A stretch of DNA of 64,000 bases. It comes from Amycolatopsis japonica. GTDB taxonomy: Bacteria > Actinomycetota > Actinomycetes > Mycobacteriales > Pseudonocardiaceae. This document shows, piece by piece, positions 63,414 to 64,000 of the stretch (position 1 is the stretch's first letter; each line of letters begins with the position of its first letter). The notes under the pieces were generated by a model. It made no database searches, was not told the origin of the DNA, and saw nothing but the letters and a program-made list of their open reading frames with translations. Both the position numbers and the translations under genes were made by a program. The stretch is taken from contig NZ_CP008953.1 of the NCBI RefSeq assembly GCF_000732925.1, positions 2,170,001 through 2,234,000 on the forward strand. Direction: 5' to 3'.

Positions 63414-63816
63414 GCTGCACCTTGACCAATTCGCCGCCTGTCGAGAAATCGCTGCCGACGACCGAGCAACCCCCGCTCAAGGTCTTGCAATCGTAAGCGC
63501 GGTCGTCGAACGACATATGCCGGTAGACCGTGGCGGTGGTCGAGATGACGCCGTTGGCGTCCGCTGTCGGATATCCGATGATGTAACAGCTGCCGTCCTC
63601 GGTGGGGCATTCGAGCAGCAGGATCTGGCGGTTGGCGTCGAGGCCGCCGGCCGTGACGGTCACGGTCTGCTCGGCGGCGAGATTCGTCGACGGTGACACG
63701 GACATCGTCCAGGCTTGCGCCTGGGCCGTCGCCGTGCCGGACAGGCCGACGACGGCGATCGCCGCGGTGACCGCAGTGGTGACCGCAGTGGTGATTGCGC
63801 GCCTCGGAAGTTTCAT
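63400..63816 (-). CDS. Secreted neocarzinostatin-family (apoprotein-fold) protein
   Basis: The 138-aa protein has a signal peptide (about 1-33, ending ATAQAQ) and a roughly 100-residue beta-sandwich that matches the chromoprotein family: [38 protein letters not shown], and four Cys at 70/77 and 110/117 in the neocarzinostatin disulfide arrangement. Known members bind enediynes, but relatives without enediyne genes exist. No enediyne gene is in view. The ATG follows GAGGGGG. The last 184 nt of the window, its upstream region, show no gene. Confidence 0.8.
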   Translation of the reverse strand: MKLPRRAITTAVTTAVTAAIAVVGLSGTATAQAQAWTMSVSPSTNLAAEQTVTVTAGGLDANRQILLLECPTEDGSCYIIGYPTADANGVISTTATVYRHMSFDDRAYDCKTLSGGCSVVGSDFSTGGELVKVQLTFQ

Positions 63817-64000
63817 AATTCCCCCTCGTGTCTGATTCGCTTTCCCAGCCTGCCGTCGTTATGCGAGAGGCGTCAACCCCTTCGATTCGTTATCACGCGC
63901 GTCACAATCGAGTGCGTCGGATTTCTGAGGCGGATGACAAGCGCGCGGGTATGGATTGCCTTGCGCGAACGGCGCCGAGTACGGTTCGGTTCGCTACCTC

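Noticed and set aside
63817..64000. Start of a further plus-strand gene near the right edge
   Set aside because: An ATG at about 63952 opens a short frame, but there is no ribosome site and too little sequence to judge.

Overview
The window is high-GC actinomycete DNA, most likely from Amycolatopsis or a close relative in Pseudonocardiaceae. The reasons are codon usage (nearly all GC3), many GTG/TTG starts, an aa3-bcc respiratory cluster with a diheme cytochrome QcrC, a PimB'-type mannosyltransferase, an AdoK-type kinase, type VII (WXG100) genes, and several families of short dispersed intergenic palindromes. Gene order over most of the window matches, as I remember it, two blocks of the Mycobacterium tuberculosis chromosome (the Rv2188c-Rv2215 region inverted, then the Rv1568-Rv1596 biotin/NAD region). 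It is therefore mainly core chromosome with accessory insertions. No rRNA, tRNA, CRISPR array, phage or intact insertion sequence was recognised.

Layout. 1-13.2 kb: start of a dihydrolipoyl dehydrogenase, a leucyl aminopeptidase, membrane and DUF402 proteins, ilvE, cobT, an IspD-family cytidylyltransferase, a GntR/UTRA regulator translationally coupled to purC, an aldo/keto reductase, a DUF3043 protein and an ErpA-type Fe-S protein. 13.2-19.4 kb: PfkB-family (adenosine) kinase, asnB, ctaC and ctaF. 19.4-23 kb: an accessory island (EamA exporter, two GlxA-type regulators around a cupin gene) bounded by palindromic repeats. 23-29.4 kb: trpD, two conserved hypothetical genes, then ctaE-qcrC-qcrA-qcrB, which with ctaC/ctaF make most of a bcc-aa3 supercomplex. 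29.4-40 kb: a stand-alone RAM-domain protein, an exonuclease-GIY-YIG fusion, a NYN-domain protein, an AbiEi-like protein, an NlpC/P60 hydrolase with a long structured leader, pimB', a degenerate uridine kinase, an SRPBCC protein and a cytochrome P450.

39.4-49.8 kb is a biotin locus: bioA, two tandem SulP-transporter/beta-carbonic-anhydrase fusion genes, bioD, bioB, a BsaP-type biotin synthase auxiliary protein, a DUF2567 membrane protein and an M48 peptidase. No bioF is present. The gap between the two fusion genes holds a relic of a gene tail and an inverted array of 21-bp units. 50-55.1 kb holds a LON-substrate-binding-domain protein and a divergent nrtR / nadA-nadB-nadC pair whose two promoters lie inside one palindrome. 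55.1-60.8 kb is a small type VII secretion satellite: a mycosin-like protein that has lost its catalytic histidine, facing a six-gene operon (two WXG100 proteins, two PPE/EspC-like proteins, a secretion-target/alpha-beta-hydrolase fusion and a small partner), with a 164-bp MITE-like element at their junction. 61-64 kb: a membrane protein, a secreted trypsin-like protease with a perfect 27-bp palindrome upstream, a chloramphenicol-phosphotransferase-like kinase and a secreted neocarzinostatin-fold protein.

The strongest leads for something undescribed are the carbonic anhydrase/bicarbonate transporters placed inside the biotin locus, the pseudo-mycosin/WXG100 satellite with a candidate effector and partner pair, the 21-bp phased inverted array, and palindromic repeats whose arms carry matching base changes and which supply stop codons to neighbouring genes.
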